From the NCBI GenBank assembly GCA_003576905.1, contig QEVG01000023.1, positions 16,809-80,808 on the forward strand: 64,000 nucleotides of DNA. The letters run 5' to 3'. Position numbers and translations under genes: made by a program. Origin of the DNA: Planctomycetota bacterium (GTDB lineage: Bacteria; Planctomycetota; Phycisphaerae; UBA1845; UTPLA1). Below are positions 44,878 through 54,511 of the stretch, piece by piece (position 1 is the first letter of the stretch; the number at the start of each line of letters is the position of its first letter). The notes below the pieces were generated by a model. That model saw only the letters and a list, made by a program, of their open reading frames with translations, made no database searches and had not been told where the DNA came from.

Positions 44878-47454
44878 ATGTCTTCGCACATCTTGGAAAC
44901 ACCACGTGAGAATGAGATTGTCATGAGACGGCTATGGAGGGTGTGCCTCGCAGTGATCGCGGGGCTGTCCTGGACCAGTTCAGTTGCGGCCCAATCGTTC
45001 ACGACGAACGACCCCGCCGGCGATCGTCAGGAACCGAGGGCAGTTCCGTCGCTCGCTGCCTGGAACACAGCGGCGGAACGACCTGAACCGGGAGGTCGGC
45101 CCGGTCCAAGGCTGAATGCCACTGACGAAACACAGATGATCGAGGGGGATCTCGTCACGGTGCCTGGCCCGCGCTGGCTTGGCGACGTTCTCGTGGGCGA
45201 TCCCACCTTCGACGAGGCGGAGCCGGCGATGCACAAGTCGCCCGATGGTACGCTCTTCATCGCCGTCGAGCAGTACGGTCCGACCTATGACGGCTGGGTG
45301 CGCGTCTATCGCTCCACCGATGGGGGCGCGTCCTGGGTCTGGCTGGTCAGCTACAGGACCGGCACGGCGTCCCGGAACCCTTCCATCACATACGCCGAGC
45401 GCGGCTCCGGCGAGAAATGGGTTTACCTCGCATACGAAGCGACGATCTCGGACTCCACGAAACGCATCGTCGTGATTCGATTCAATCCCGACAACACGAG
45501 TACGTGGGATCCAGCGACCGCCGCGACCGGCATCACGGGGACGCCGGATATCTACCCGCGCGTCTGCACGGACAATCTGGAATGGTCCGAGGGGTACTAC
45601 GTCTATGTCACCTATGCGGTCAACGCCGTCGACTACTATGCCGTGATGTTCACGCGCAGCGTTGACTATGGCCTGACCTACTCGGTGCCGCAGGAAATCA
45701 CCGGCGGCTCGGAGAGCTCCACGTTCGCGGCCCGCCCCGACATCGCCTATGGGACCGCCGGCCTGTTCGTCGCATTTGAGAAGCCGGGCTGGTCGGGCAG
45801 CGCCTGGAGGACGCAGGTCTGGGTAACGCGCAGCACCAACTACGGCGGTTCGTGGAACGTACCGGTGCAGTTGACCACGGCGGAGGACGGGGCCTGGCAT
45901 CCATCCGTTGCGGCTGCCATTGGTGTGCCGACGGTGATGGTCGCCTTTACGCAGTCTTTCGCGTCACAGACTGACATTTTCTGCGCCTACTCGACGAACG
46001 GCGGCCAATCCTACAGCGCCGGCAGTGCGCTGCCTCGAACCTTTGACAACGAGAAGTCCGTCGCGCTCACGGTCAGCGACAGCGGCGGCCGCTACCACGC
46101 CGCATACTGGCGTGCCTATGACATTGAGTACACCAGCACCGATGCTGCCTCGCCGGGGCCGTGGGCGCCTGTCGCCCTGGTCAACGAGGCCAATTGGGCA
46201 AGTTCGACCTACAGCCGGCCCGCCATCTGCGTCAATCCGGTCAAGCCGCCGGCCCAGGAAGCCTGTGTCGCGTGGACCGACTATCGTGGATCGTTCTACG
46301 ACGTGTACTTCGATGCGGATTTTCGCGACGGCGCATGTTGTTTTCCCGACGAGTCCTGTGTCGTGATGAATGAAACGGAATGCATCAACACGGGAGGAAC
46401 CTGGCAAGGCTCGGGCGTTGCGTGCGATCCGGAACTTTGTCTTATTGACCCGTGCGATACGGATGTCATCGCCCCGACCGCAACACTCAACCTGGGCGAT
46501 TTCGTGTGTGTTCCGTTCGCCGACGCGACGCCCATCGTCGGCACCGCGACCGATCCGGAAGGCAATCTGCAGAGTTGGCTGATCGAGGAGCGCGGGATGG
46601 GCGCCGCCCCGTGGGTCGCCGTCGCAGTCGGTTATTCGCCGATGGTGAATGAAGTGCTCATGAATTGGATCCCCGCCGCACCAGGCTATCGCATGCTGCG
46701 CCTGACCGTATTCGACACATGCGGACATGCTTCGACCGATGTGCGCCTCATGTACGCAGACCAGGGCCCCCAGGCAATCCTTAATGCACCGTCGAACGGC
46801 GCTACCATCGGCGGTTCTGCATTCTGCATTGACGGACTGGTGAGCCACGGCGTGTGCCCGCTTGATTGGCGGCTGGAATACCGCCCTGCCGGCGGCATGT
46901 GGACGCACCTCGCGCACGGAACAGGCGGTGTGTATAACCTGCCATTGACATACTGGAATACGACCTCCGTAGCCGACGGCCTGTACGAAATCCGCGTAAC
47001 CGCATCCTCGATCGGCGGCAGCAATTCACAGACTGTCACCGTCAAGGTCGACAACTCAACTCCCATCGCGACGATCACCTCACCCATGACTTGCACCTTC
47101 GTCAGTGGGGTCGTTCCAATCGTTGGCACGGCGAGCGATGCCAATCTCCTGAGTTGGCAACTCTTCTACAGCGGAGGCGCTGCTCACAACTGGGTCTTGA
47201 TAAACAGCGGAGGGGCATCCGTCACAGATGGGCTGCTGGCCAATTGGAACACAGCCGGCTTGAGTTCATGTGCGTATGCGCTCCGGCTGGTTGTGACGGA
47301 CAAGTCGGTCATAGACTGCAACGGTGCCCTGCACAATCAGCGAGAATACGTCACGCTGGTGAGTGTGGGAGATGCCTGCGACGTGAACGGCGACGGTTTC
47401 GCCGACAGTCTGGACGTCCAGCCGTTTGTGGACTGCCTGCTCACGGGGCCTTAA
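44878..47454 (+). CDS. Secreted BNR/sialidase-like repeat protein with dockerin-like end
   Basis: 858 aa. The ATG at 44878 follows AAAGGGGAT; an internal ATG at 44923 is the other option. A signal peptide follows (near VAAQSF). Residues about 100-480 form a BNR-type beta-propeller with Asp-box motifs (YRSTDGGASWVW, RSTNYGGSWN, YSTNGGQSY) like exo-alpha-sialidases, though no full sialidase active site is seen. At about 485-525 is the Cys-rich planctomycete module (GACCFPDESC ... CINTGGTWQG ... CDPELC). Ig-like domains follow, and the C-terminus is a dockerin-type calcium loop, CDVNGDGFADSLDVQPFVDC. Confidence 0.85.
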   Translation: MSSHILETPRENEIVMRRLWRVCLAVIAGLSWTSSVAAQSFTTNDPAGDRQEPRAVPSLAAWNTAAERPEPGGRPGPRLNATDETQMIEGDLVTVPGPRWLGDVLVGDPTFDEAEPAMHKSPDGTLFIAVEQYGPTYDGWVRVYRSTDGGASWVWLVSYRTGTASRNPSITYAERGSGEKWVYLAYEATISDSTKRIVVIRFNPDNTSTWDPATAATGITGTPDIYPRVCTDNLEWSEGYYVYVTYAVNAVDYYAVMFTRSVDYGLTYSVPQEITGGSESSTFAARPDIAYGTAGLFVAFEKPGWSGSAWRTQVWVTRSTNYGGSWNVPVQLTTAEDGAWHPSVAAAIGVPTVMVAFTQSFASQTDIFCAYSTNGGQSYSAGSALPRTFDNEKSVALTVSDSGGRYHAAYWRAYDIEYTSTDAASPGPWAPVALVNEANWASSTYSRPAICVNPVKPPAQEACVAWTDYRGSFYDVYFDADFRDGACCFPDESCVVMNETECINTGGTWQGSGVACDPELCLIDPCDTDVIAPTATLNLGDFVCVPFADATPIVGTATDPEGNLQSWLIEERGMGAAPWVAVAVGYSPMVNEVLMNWIPAAPGYRMLRLTVFDTCGHASTDVRLMYADQGPQAILNAPSNGATIGGSAFCIDGLVSHGVCPLDWRLEYRPAGGMWTHLAHGTGGVYNLPLTYWNTTSVADGLYEIRVTASSIGGSNSQTVTVKVDNSTPIATITSPMTCTFVSGVVPIVGTASDANLLSWQLFYSGGAAHNWVLINSGGASVTDGLLANWNTAGLSSCAYALRLVVTDKSVIDCNGALHNQREYVTLVSVGDACDVNGDGFADSLDVQPFVDCLLTGP

Positions 47455-47924
47455 GGCGCCTTTCTGCGGACCGCGGCGGATTGCGGTGGGCCAGTCTGGA
47501 CGAGTCAAAACTCAAGGGTTTGAACCACAATTTGAAAGACACTTGAGCAGTTAACGCGGCGGGGAGGCCCCCGGGCTCGCCATCGTCGCGACGCCCGAGG
47601 ACCTTCCCGGCGCAACGCCGGATTCGAAGGAAGGCTCATGCAATCGCGATTAACCTGACTCCGCGGTTTCGCTACCTGTAAATTGCGTGGTCCTCGCGCT
47701 GGCGACAGCCGCCGGCCCGAGACCGTTTCTCCCCGGCTCACACGGCAAGTCGATCCCTCAAATTGTCGCGGTTCGGAATCGGGCAAGGGGCTTGGTCCCA
47801 TCTGTAAGATACGAAATGACAACATCGCTGCCCGCGGCGCGGCCGCCGAGACCGCCCGCGCGCCTTCGCACCGCCACGCCCACCACAGCCTCAGGAGCTG
47901 TTCTCGGCGGTTCCGCGCCCCGCG
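47455..47924. other. Intergenic region after the BNR-repeat gene
   Basis: 470 bases. The first part could hold a GGCCTTAAGGCGCCTT-type imperfect palindrome, too weak to call a terminator. No gene or RNA motif is recognised. Confidence 0.5.
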
Positions 47925-48890
47925 TCACGCGCCTTCAATCAGCGCCTGCCGAAGCAGCGGCAGCATGATCTCGTGATGCCCGGTGATTGAAAGCCCGCGG
48001 CCCTTCTTTACCGGCCGGCCGGTGACGTTTTCGCTGGGACGATAGTGGCGGATCATGTCGAGATTCGCCGTCGTGATGTCGTCAAGATTGGCGCCGAGAT
48101 TCCGGGCCACGGCCACGGCCTTCAGAAAGACTTCCGGCAGCAGCACGGCCGAGCCGACGTTGACCCAGACGCCGGACGTGCCGGCGCCGGGAGCGCTCGC
48201 GGCCATGTCGGCGACGGCGGCGCAGATCACGCGGAAATCAGTCGTGCTGCGCTCAGCGAGGCTGCTCCGCGCCACGCTGTCGTGCATGTGAATCGTGTCG
48301 GTGCCGAGGGCGACGTGCACCGTCGACGAAACTCCGTGCCGCGCCGCGGCTGCGAGGATGCTCAGAGACGCGCCGGCCGCACCGCTGCGAAGAACATGCT
48401 GTCCGATTGCCGCTCCAAGACCTTCTTCCGGCGGCGCGGCGGCCAGGGCCTCGGCGAAGAACGTGGGCGTCTCGCGTACCATTCCAAAGCTGCCGTCCTT
48501 GATCGTGTCGGCCACTTCCTCGCTCGTCTGCCCAAAGGTCGCCACCTCGACATCATGTATCGCCGTCGCCCCGTTCATCGCCACCGCGGTAATCAGCCCC
48601 CGCTCGATAAGATCGCAGATGATCGGCGAGCAGCCGACTTTCACCACGTGCGCTCCAAGCGCGAAGATGACCGGGCGGTCGGCGCGACGGGCCGCGAGAA
48701 TCGCGTCGGCGAGGCCCTTCAGGTTTTTCGCGCCCAGGAACGGCGGCAGCGAGTCCCACCACGCCGCGAAACGCGCGCCTTTTTCCGGAAGACGGGCGGT
48801 GTCGTGGCTGTCGAACTTGTGTGCCCGCTGCGCGATGCCATAGGTCCGCAGCCGGGCAAGGTCGACGGGCTCGTAGCGTTTAGGCGTCAT
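47925..48890 (-). CDS. Deoxyhypusine synthase-like protein
   Basis: 321 aa. The ATG at 48890 has GGGAG 9 bases upstream; a GTG 42 bases earlier is possible. The sequence shows a pattern like the deoxyhypusine synthase fold: ALGAHVVKVGCSPIICDLIE, MNGATAIHDVEVATFGQTSE, VHVALGTDTIHMH, and HYRPSENVTG near the end. The lysine that forms the enzyme intermediate in true deoxyhypusine synthases is not obvious. Bacteria lack eIF5A, so the substrate is unknown; a homospermidine-synthase-like role is only a guess. It follows lpxK on the same strand with a 93-base gap. Confidence 0.6.
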   Translation of the reverse strand: MTPKRYEPVDLARLRTYGIAQRAHKFDSHDTARLPEKGARFAAWWDSLPPFLGAKNLKGLADAILAARRADRPVIFALGAHVVKVGCSPIICDLIERGLITAVAMNGATAIHDVEVATFGQTSEEVADTIKDGSFGMVRETPTFFAEALAAAPPEEGLGAAIGQHVLRSGAAGASLSILAAAARHGVSSTVHVALGTDTIHMHDSVARSSLAERSTTDFRVICAAVADMAASAPGAGTSGVWVNVGSAVLLPEVFLKAVAVARNLGANLDDITTANLDMIRHYRPSENVTGRPVKKGRGLSITGHHEIMLPLLRQALIEGA

Positions 48891-48983
48891 CGGTCTGGCT
48901 CCCGCTGCGGGGTGAAACGGCACGTGCGCCACGCGGCGATTCTCCCGCGCGCAGGCGGCGGCGGCAAGCGAGCGGACGATCGC

Positions 48984-50108
48984 CTATTCGCTCCGCGGAG
49001 CGTGGCGGCTCAGGACGCGGGTCATGGCGGCGTCCAGCGCCTTGTCGCCTTCGGGGTCCCATGCGATCTGAAGCGCCGCGACGAGCAGGCTCGGGGCGTC
49101 GTCGCTCCAGCGTCCGACGAGCTTGACGGCGTCCTTCTCCGTCGTGATGACGGCATTGGCTTCGAGGTCGGAGGCGACGTCCTGCAAGCCCGTGATTTCG
49201 GCGTCGGTGTAAGCGTGGTGGTCGGGATACTGATAAGCGGCAATAACGCGCACACCGAGACGCTCGACGCCGCGCCGAAAGCTCTCAAAGTTTCCGACGC
49301 CCGCGAAGAGGACGGCCTGGATAGCGCTCGCGTCCTGCGTCTCCAGCGCCCGCCCCTTCACGTCCATGAAGCCGGTGAGCTGATGCACGGCTTCAATCAG
49401 CGGCTTCCCCCCGGAGACGCGGCGGAGCGTGCCGAGCAGAATCCCCTTGGTGGCGTGATCGATCTCGTTGCTCCGCGTGAGAATGATCAGCCCCGCGCGG
49501 CGAAGCGACGAAGCCGGCTCGCGAAGCAGTCCGCGCGGGAGAATATGTCCGTGGCCGAAGGGAGCCGTCGCGTCGACAAGTACGATATCGAGATCGCGGG
49601 CGAGGCGGCGGTGCTGGAACCCGTCGTCGAGAAGAATCACGTCGGCGCCCTCGGCGACGGCGCGGCGCGCCGCCGCGGGGCGGTCCGGATCGACAATCAC
49701 CACGGCCTTCGGGCAGCGGCGCTTGAGCACCAGCGCCTCGTCGCTGTGCGAGCCCCATTTCTCACGGGCGGGACCGGCTCCCGACTCTCCGCCGCGCGGC
49801 GCGCCGCCTTTGTAGCCGCGCAGCAGGATCGCCACGCGCAGCCCCTTCTCCACGAGCCGGCAGGCCACCTCGGCCGTCACCGGTGTCTTGCCGGTGCCAC
49901 CCGTCGTAATGTTGCCGATCGAGATCACCGGCCGCTCGGGTCGGGCCGAGGCCTTCCGGTAGAGATCGTAATAAACGTTTCGAAGGATGATGGCCGCGCC
50001 GTAGGGAACCGAGGCGGCGGCAAGGAACACCCGGAGAAGATCGCAGCCCAGGCCGCGCTTCTTCTCCGAGATGATGTCGAAATAGGCACGGGTCAGATTC
50101 GCAGCCAT
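48984..50108 (-). CDS. lpxK: Tetraacyldisaccharide 4'-kinase
   Basis: 374 aa. A membrane helix is at about 24-44. The Walker A motif is GNITTGGTGKTP (65-76), and LLRGYKGG, ILLDDGFQHRRL and LPRGLLREPASSL are LpxK hallmarks. It phosphorylates the 4' position of the lipid A disaccharide at the inner membrane. This shows the organism makes lipid A. No other lpx gene is in the window. The ATG has a weak ribosome binding site. Confidence 0.93.
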   Translation of the reverse strand: MAANLTRAYFDIISEKKRGLGCDLLRVFLAAASVPYGAAIILRNVYYDLYRKASARPERPVISIGNITTGGTGKTPVTAEVACRLVEKGLRVAILLRGYKGGAPRGGESGAGPAREKWGSHSDEALVLKRRCPKAVVIVDPDRPAAARRAVAEGADVILLDDGFQHRRLARDLDIVLVDATAPFGHGHILPRGLLREPASSLRRAGLIILTRSNEIDHATKGILLGTLRRVSGGKPLIEAVHQLTGFMDVKGRALETQDASAIQAVLFAGVGNFESFRRGVERLGVRVIAAYQYPDHHAYTDAEITGLQDVASDLEANAVITTEKDAVKLVGRWSDDAPSLLVAALQIAWDPEGDKALDAAMTRVLSRHAPRSE

Positions 50109-50285
50109 CGCGGGCAGTGTATGACAAGACGCGCCGGCCCGCATCCCGGAGCGGAGCCGGCCGCGCAGCGCCGACGCACGCCGAAGGCGCTTCGCCATTG
50201 ACGCTGCCGGTCCCGGGCAATAGGCTTGCCCGGTCGGCCGGCGATCGAAACACCAGGCGCGCGGGTCGGCGCGGGAGATCTTGCC

Positions 50286-50927
50286 ATGTGGTGTACGTCG
50301 ACGTCTCGGCGTCGCTTCCATTCGATGCGGATCAATCGTTCACCTGCCGGTTTCGCCCTTGCGGCCGGTCTCTTCGCCGTAACGGGCTGCGCCGATCTCG
50401 AACCCGAGGGCGGACCGCTCGGTGGCCTGGCCGGGCCCCAGACGCGCGGCTGGTCGCAGACGAACCTGCCGGGCGTGTCGGCGGACGCCGCCTTCGAAGC
50501 GGCCGCGGCCGCGACGCGCCAGTGGTTTTCGGTAGACGAGATCTCGCCGGAGACGCGAACGGTTCGAAGCCGGGTTCAGGAGTTCGATCAAAAGGGAGGC
50601 ACGGGGCGCATCCGCGACGCCGCGCTTCAGTATCGCAACCGCATGCGGCGCAGCGCAACCGTGGTCGTCGAGGACACCGGCGCAGGCTGCGTGGCAAAGT
50701 GCGTCGTGCGCGTCCAGCGACTCGACACGGCGGACCACCGCGTCTTCCGCGATCAGAACCGCTTTGACGACTATCCCACCGAAACCCCGATCGACGGCGA
50801 GGCCGGCGTCAGTGCCGAAAAAGAAGACGTCTGGACCGACATGCCGCGCGACCGCCAGCTCGAACGGGAGATTCTCGACGCCCTCAAGCTCCGCGCAAGC
50901 GGCGCAACGACGCAAAGCGCGGGTTGA
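50286..50927 (+). CDS. Conserved lipoprotein of unknown function
   Basis: 213 aa from the ATG at 50286, which has GGGAG 8 bases upstream; an ATG at 50325 gives a more standard signal. The lipobox is V-T-G-C within GFALAAGLFAVTGC. The mature domain (about 120 residues) includes AAATRQWFSVDEISPETRT and YRNRMRRSATVVVED with two cysteines (GCVAKC). It reads like a small alpha/beta domain. The C-terminus is Thr/Ala/Ser-rich. No family is recognised. It is divergent from lpxK (177 bases). Confidence 0.72.
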   Translation: MWCTSTSRRRFHSMRINRSPAGFALAAGLFAVTGCADLEPEGGPLGGLAGPQTRGWSQTNLPGVSADAAFEAAAAATRQWFSVDEISPETRTVRSRVQEFDQKGGTGRIRDAALQYRNRMRRSATVVVEDTGAGCVAKCVVRVQRLDTADHRVFRDQNRFDDYPTETPIDGEAGVSAEKEDVWTDMPRDRQLEREILDALKLRASGATTQSAG

Positions 50928-51154
50928 TGCCGCTCCCGACCCACCCGCTGCACGATTTCAAAGGACAGTTCACGCCGATGCGCCGGTCATTATCCGGCCG
51001 TGCAAATCGCCGCCGCAGCCTGTGAATGGGGGATATTTCGCCGACATTATCCGCCATTGAGTTTCAGCTTTGGCCGGCCTCCGGGTTGGTCGATAGGTGG
51101 ATACACCATATCGGCGGAAGGAGTCGCCGCCGGTCACAAGGGGGAAAGACGTCG

Positions 51155-52231
51155 ATGTCGACCGTGTATTCCGAATCGGGCCGGGATGATCAACCCCTGA
51201 TTCTCATCGTGGACGACGACCTCTCGTTTGTCCGCATGATCACCCATATCGCCCAGAACGCGGGCTTTCGGACCACCAGCGCCGCCGACGGCCATACCGG
51301 CCTGGCCATCGCCGAGAAGTACACACCGAACGTGATACTGCTCGACGTCGACATTCCCGACATGAACGGGTTCGACGTCTGCCGCGAAATCAAGACGCGC
51401 CTCACCACGGCCGACATTCCCGTGATCTTCGTCACGGGAGCCGACCGCACCGACCCCCTGGTCGAGCAGTGCTTCGCGATCGGCGCGAACGACATCATCG
51501 GCAAGCCGATCAGCAAGGTGGATGTCCTGGCGCGGCTACGCGTCGTTCTGCGGGAACAGCAGCTTCGCGATGCCTACCGGAAGCTGGCCCTCGAGGACCC
51601 CTTCACGACGCTGGCCAATCGGCGGCAGCTCTTCCTGACCATCACCGAAAGCCTGATGATGTCCCGCCGCGATCAGAGCGAGAGCGTCCTCCTCATCGCC
51701 GACATCGACGCGTTGATGGTCGCCAACGACCGGCACGGCTATGACCTCGGCGACGAGCTGATCCTCACGTTCGCCCGGCTGGTCAAGCGCATTTGCGGGG
51801 CCGACGCGCGCGGCGCGCGGCTCGGCGGCGATGAACTGGCGATCGTGCTGCGCAACTCGTCGCGCGAGGCGGGGCTGGCTCTCGCCGACCGCCTCCGCCA
51901 GACTTTTGCCGCCATCGCCTTCGACGCAAGCACGAGTCCTAAGCATTTCTCCGCCTGTTTCGGCCTGGCCAGCTACCGGGGGGAATCCCCCGACTTCAGC
52001 GCCGACGACTTCCTCCGTCAGGCCGATACGGCCCTCTTCGCGGCCAAGCAGCTCGGCCGAAACCGGCTCGTCGCATTCTGGCAGCTCGATCCGAACAACC
52101 TGCCCGAAATCGCTCCCGGCAAGCGACACGGACGGACGCGTACGCGCCGCAAGACCGATCGCTCGTTTGTCGGCGTCCCCACTGCCGATCCGCAGACCGC
52201 GGCGAGCCCGCCCGCCGAACCGGGCACGTAA
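51155..52231 (+). CDS. Response regulator with GGDEF domain
   Basis: 358 aa. The ATG at 51155 follows AAGGGGGAA. The receiver domain (15-135) has the acidic pocket D20/D21, phospho-acceptor D64 and K117. The GGDEF domain (about 145-310) has DPFTTLANRRQLF, ADIDALMVANDRHGYDLGDEL and RLGGDELAIVL; the signature is GGDEL (224-228), one change from GGDEF. A Pro/Arg-rich tail follows. It probably makes cyclic di-GMP when phosphorylated, but the altered motif may reduce activity. No histidine kinase is adjacent. Confidence 0.88.
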   Translation: MSTVYSESGRDDQPLILIVDDDLSFVRMITHIAQNAGFRTTSAADGHTGLAIAEKYTPNVILLDVDIPDMNGFDVCREIKTRLTTADIPVIFVTGADRTDPLVEQCFAIGANDIIGKPISKVDVLARLRVVLREQQLRDAYRKLALEDPFTTLANRRQLFLTITESLMMSRRDQSESVLLIADIDALMVANDRHGYDLGDELILTFARLVKRICGADARGARLGGDELAIVLRNSSREAGLALADRLRQTFAAIAFDASTSPKHFSACFGLASYRGESPDFSADDFLRQADTALFAAKQLGRNRLVAFWQLDPNNLPEIAPGKRHGRTRTRRKTDRSFVGVPTADPQTAASPPAEPGT

Positions 52232-52426
52232 CCTCTCCCTATCCGCCCGCGCGATTACCTGCGCCCGGCGCGGCCGTTCGAGCCGCGCCACGGCGGCATG
52301 CGATTCCGCGCGCGTGCGACTCCGCGACATCCCCGCGAGTTCGGGTAGCATGGTGTGAGGACGTGCGGAGATCGGTGCCGGCCGCGCGATGGCCGACCGG
52401 GGACCCGGACCGGGGACGATTGCGGC

Positions 52427-53326
52427 ATGATGCGAAACCTGATGCTGGTTCTCGCCTACGACGGGGCGGACTTTCACGGCTGGCAGCACCAGCCCGGCCT
52501 CCGCACCGTGCAGGACACGCTGGAAAAGGCGCTGCGGCGCACCGTCCGGCACCAGGTCGTCGTGATCGGATGCAGCCGGACGGACAGCGGCGTTCACGCG
52601 AAGGGATACGTGGCGAATTTCTTCACGACAAGCCCGACGCGCGACTACGCGATCTTCCGAAGCATCGGGGCGCGGCTTCCGAAGGACATGACGCTGCTCC
52701 ACCTGGCGGAGGTGCCGCTCACGTTTCACGCGACGAAGTCGGCCATCAGCAAGCTGTACCGCTATCGGATTCACAACGTGAGCAACCGGCCGTGCGAGCA
52801 GCTCACCCAGCGGTACGTGTATCACTTCTGGCAGCCGCTGGACGTGGACCGGATGCAGGCGGCGGCGGATGCCTGGGTGGGCACGCACGATTTCACCTCG
52901 TTCGCGTCGGCGGGAAACGACCGGCAGACCAACGTCCGCACAATCCGGCGGATCGAGTTTCATCGCGAGGGACCGGAGATCCGCATGGACATCGAGGGCG
53001 AGGGATTCCTCTACAAGCAGGTCCGCAACATGATGGGCACACTCGTGGAGATCGGACGCGGGCACTGGGGCGTCGAGCGGGCGAAGGAGATTCTCGACGC
53101 CCGTGACCGATCGCGCGCCGGAACGACCGCCCCGGCGCGCGGACTGTGCCTCCAGTGGGTACGCTACGACATCCCGTCCCTGCCGCCCCCCACCGAAGAG
53201 ATGGCGGCGCGGGCGGCGGCGGCCGAACCCCCGGCGGGAATCTTTCGCGCCACCGTGGACTCCCACGCGCGAAGCACCGCGCCCCTGCCGGACGGCGTCG
53301 AGATCGTCGAGGCGCCGCCGGCCTGA
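52427..53326 (+). CDS. truA: tRNA pseudouridine synthase A
   Basis: 299 aa (ATG at 52427 or the adjacent ATG at 52430). The catalytic aspartate D53 is in GCSRTDSGVHA. Other TruA segments are LAYDGADFHGWQHQPG, GTHDFTSFASAG and GEGFLYKQVRNMMGTLVEIG. It modifies uridines 38-40 of tRNA anticodon stems. The last 50 residues are a Pro/Ala-rich extension beyond the family's usual end. Gene order continues with a glycosyltransferase 30 bases downstream on the same strand. Confidence 0.94.
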   Translation: MMRNLMLVLAYDGADFHGWQHQPGLRTVQDTLEKALRRTVRHQVVVIGCSRTDSGVHAKGYVANFFTTSPTRDYAIFRSIGARLPKDMTLLHLAEVPLTFHATKSAISKLYRYRIHNVSNRPCEQLTQRYVYHFWQPLDVDRMQAAADAWVGTHDFTSFASAGNDRQTNVRTIRRIEFHREGPEIRMDIEGEGFLYKQVRNMMGTLVEIGRGHWGVERAKEILDARDRSRAGTTAPARGLCLQWVRYDIPSLPPPTEEMAARAAAAEPPAGIFRATVDSHARSTAPLPDGVEIVEAPPA

Positions 53327-53356
53327 CAAGGTGCCACAGGACGTGCATCTCCAGAC

Positions 53357-54511
53357 ATGAAGATTATCCACCTCATCACCCGGCTCATCATCGGCGGCGC
53401 GCAGGAGAATACGATCCTCTCCTGCGAGGGCCTGGCCGAACGCGGGCACGAGGTCTTCCTGCTGAGCGGGCCGACCACGGGGCCGGAAGGCTCCCTGGTG
53501 GAGCGGGCCGCCGCCGGTACGTACGCCTATGAGGAGGTAGGGCCGCTCGTGCGGCAGGTCAGCCCCTGGCAAGATGCGCGGGCGCTGCGATGGCTGACGC
53601 GGCGCTTTGAGCGGATCCGGCCCGATGTCGTGCATACCCATTCGAGCAAGGCCGGCGTCCTCGGGCGCGTGGCCGCCGACCTGGCGGGCGTGCCGATCGT
53701 CGTCCACACGATTCACGGGATGAGCTTCAACCGGACGCAGGGCGCGGCGACGCGAGCGGCGTATGCCCTGGCCGAGCGGTACTGCGCCGGGAAATGCCAT
53801 GCGATTGTCAGCGTCGCCGACGCCATGACCGCGCAGGCACTCGCCGCCGGCATCGGACGTCCGGAACAGTACGAAACGATCCGCAGCGGCATGGTCGTGG
53901 CCGACTTCGATCCCGCCCGGCCGGACCGCCCCGCGACCCGGGCATCCTGGGGCGCCGGCCCCGATGATGTCATCGTCGGAACCGTGGCGCGGCTCTTCGT
54001 GAACAAGGGATACGAGCAGCTCATCGAGATCATGTCACGCGCGGCGGCGGCCGAGCACCGGCTGCGGTTCGTCTGGGTCGGAGATGGCGCGCACCGGACG
54101 CGGTACGAGGCGGAACTTGTCCGGCGCGGACTGCGCGAGCGCGTCACGATCACCGGGCTGCTCCCGCCGGGCGAGATGCCGCGCGTGCTGGGGGCGATCG
54201 ACCTTCTTGCCCACAGCTCGCAGTGGGAGGGCCTGCCGCGCGCCGTCGTCCAGGCGCTCCTCATGGAAAAGCCCGCCGTCAGCTTTGACATCGACGGCGC
54301 GCCGGAAGTGGTCCTGCCGGGGCGGACGGGCGAACTCGCGCCGCTCGGAGACTGCGCGGCCTTCGCCGATGCCATCGTGCGGCTGGCGAGCGACGCGGAC
54401 CGGCGGCGCGCGTACGGAAAGGCGGGCAGGGAGCGCTGCCTGCGGGAGTTCGATCACCGCGTCATGGTCGAACGGCTCGATGCACTGTATCGGCGGCTCG
54501 CGAGGCGTTAA
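53357..54511 (+). CDS. Glycosyltransferase family 4 (GT-B fold)
   Basis: 384 aa. The N-terminal Rossmann domain starts IIHLITRLIIGGAQENT, and the DIVHTHSSKAGVLGR-type segment (here DVVHTHSSKAGVLGR) follows. The nucleotide-sugar half has VGTVARLFVNKGYEQLIE and QWEGLPRAVVQALLMEKP, with the GT4 E-x7-E motif ending in Q rather than E, as in many homologues, and SFDIDGAPEVV. It likely adds sugars to a surface polysaccharide. Its stop overlaps the convergent next gene by 4 bases. Confidence 0.9.
   Translation: MKIIHLITRLIIGGAQENTILSCEGLAERGHEVFLLSGPTTGPEGSLVERAAAGTYAYEEVGPLVRQVSPWQDARALRWLTRRFERIRPDVVHTHSSKAGVLGRVAADLAGVPIVVHTIHGMSFNRTQGAATRAAYALAERYCAGKCHAIVSVADAMTAQALAAGIGRPEQYETIRSGMVVADFDPARPDRPATRASWGAGPDDVIVGTVARLFVNKGYEQLIEIMSRAAAAEHRLRFVWVGDGAHRTRYEAELVRRGLRERVTITGLLPPGEMPRVLGAIDLLAHSSQWEGLPRAVVQALLMEKPAVSFDIDGAPEVVLPGRTGELAPLGDCAAFADAIVRLASDADRRRAYGKAGRERCLREFDHRVMVERLDALYRRLARR

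Noticed and set aside
48045..50201. A 718-aa plus-strand open frame opposite lpxK and the DHS-like gene
   Set aside because: Antisense shadow of lpxK, whose Walker motif is clear.
51536..53800. A 754-aa minus-strand open frame across the response regulator, truA and the glycosyltransferase
   Set aside because: It runs through three well-defined genes on the other strand, with no motif of its own.
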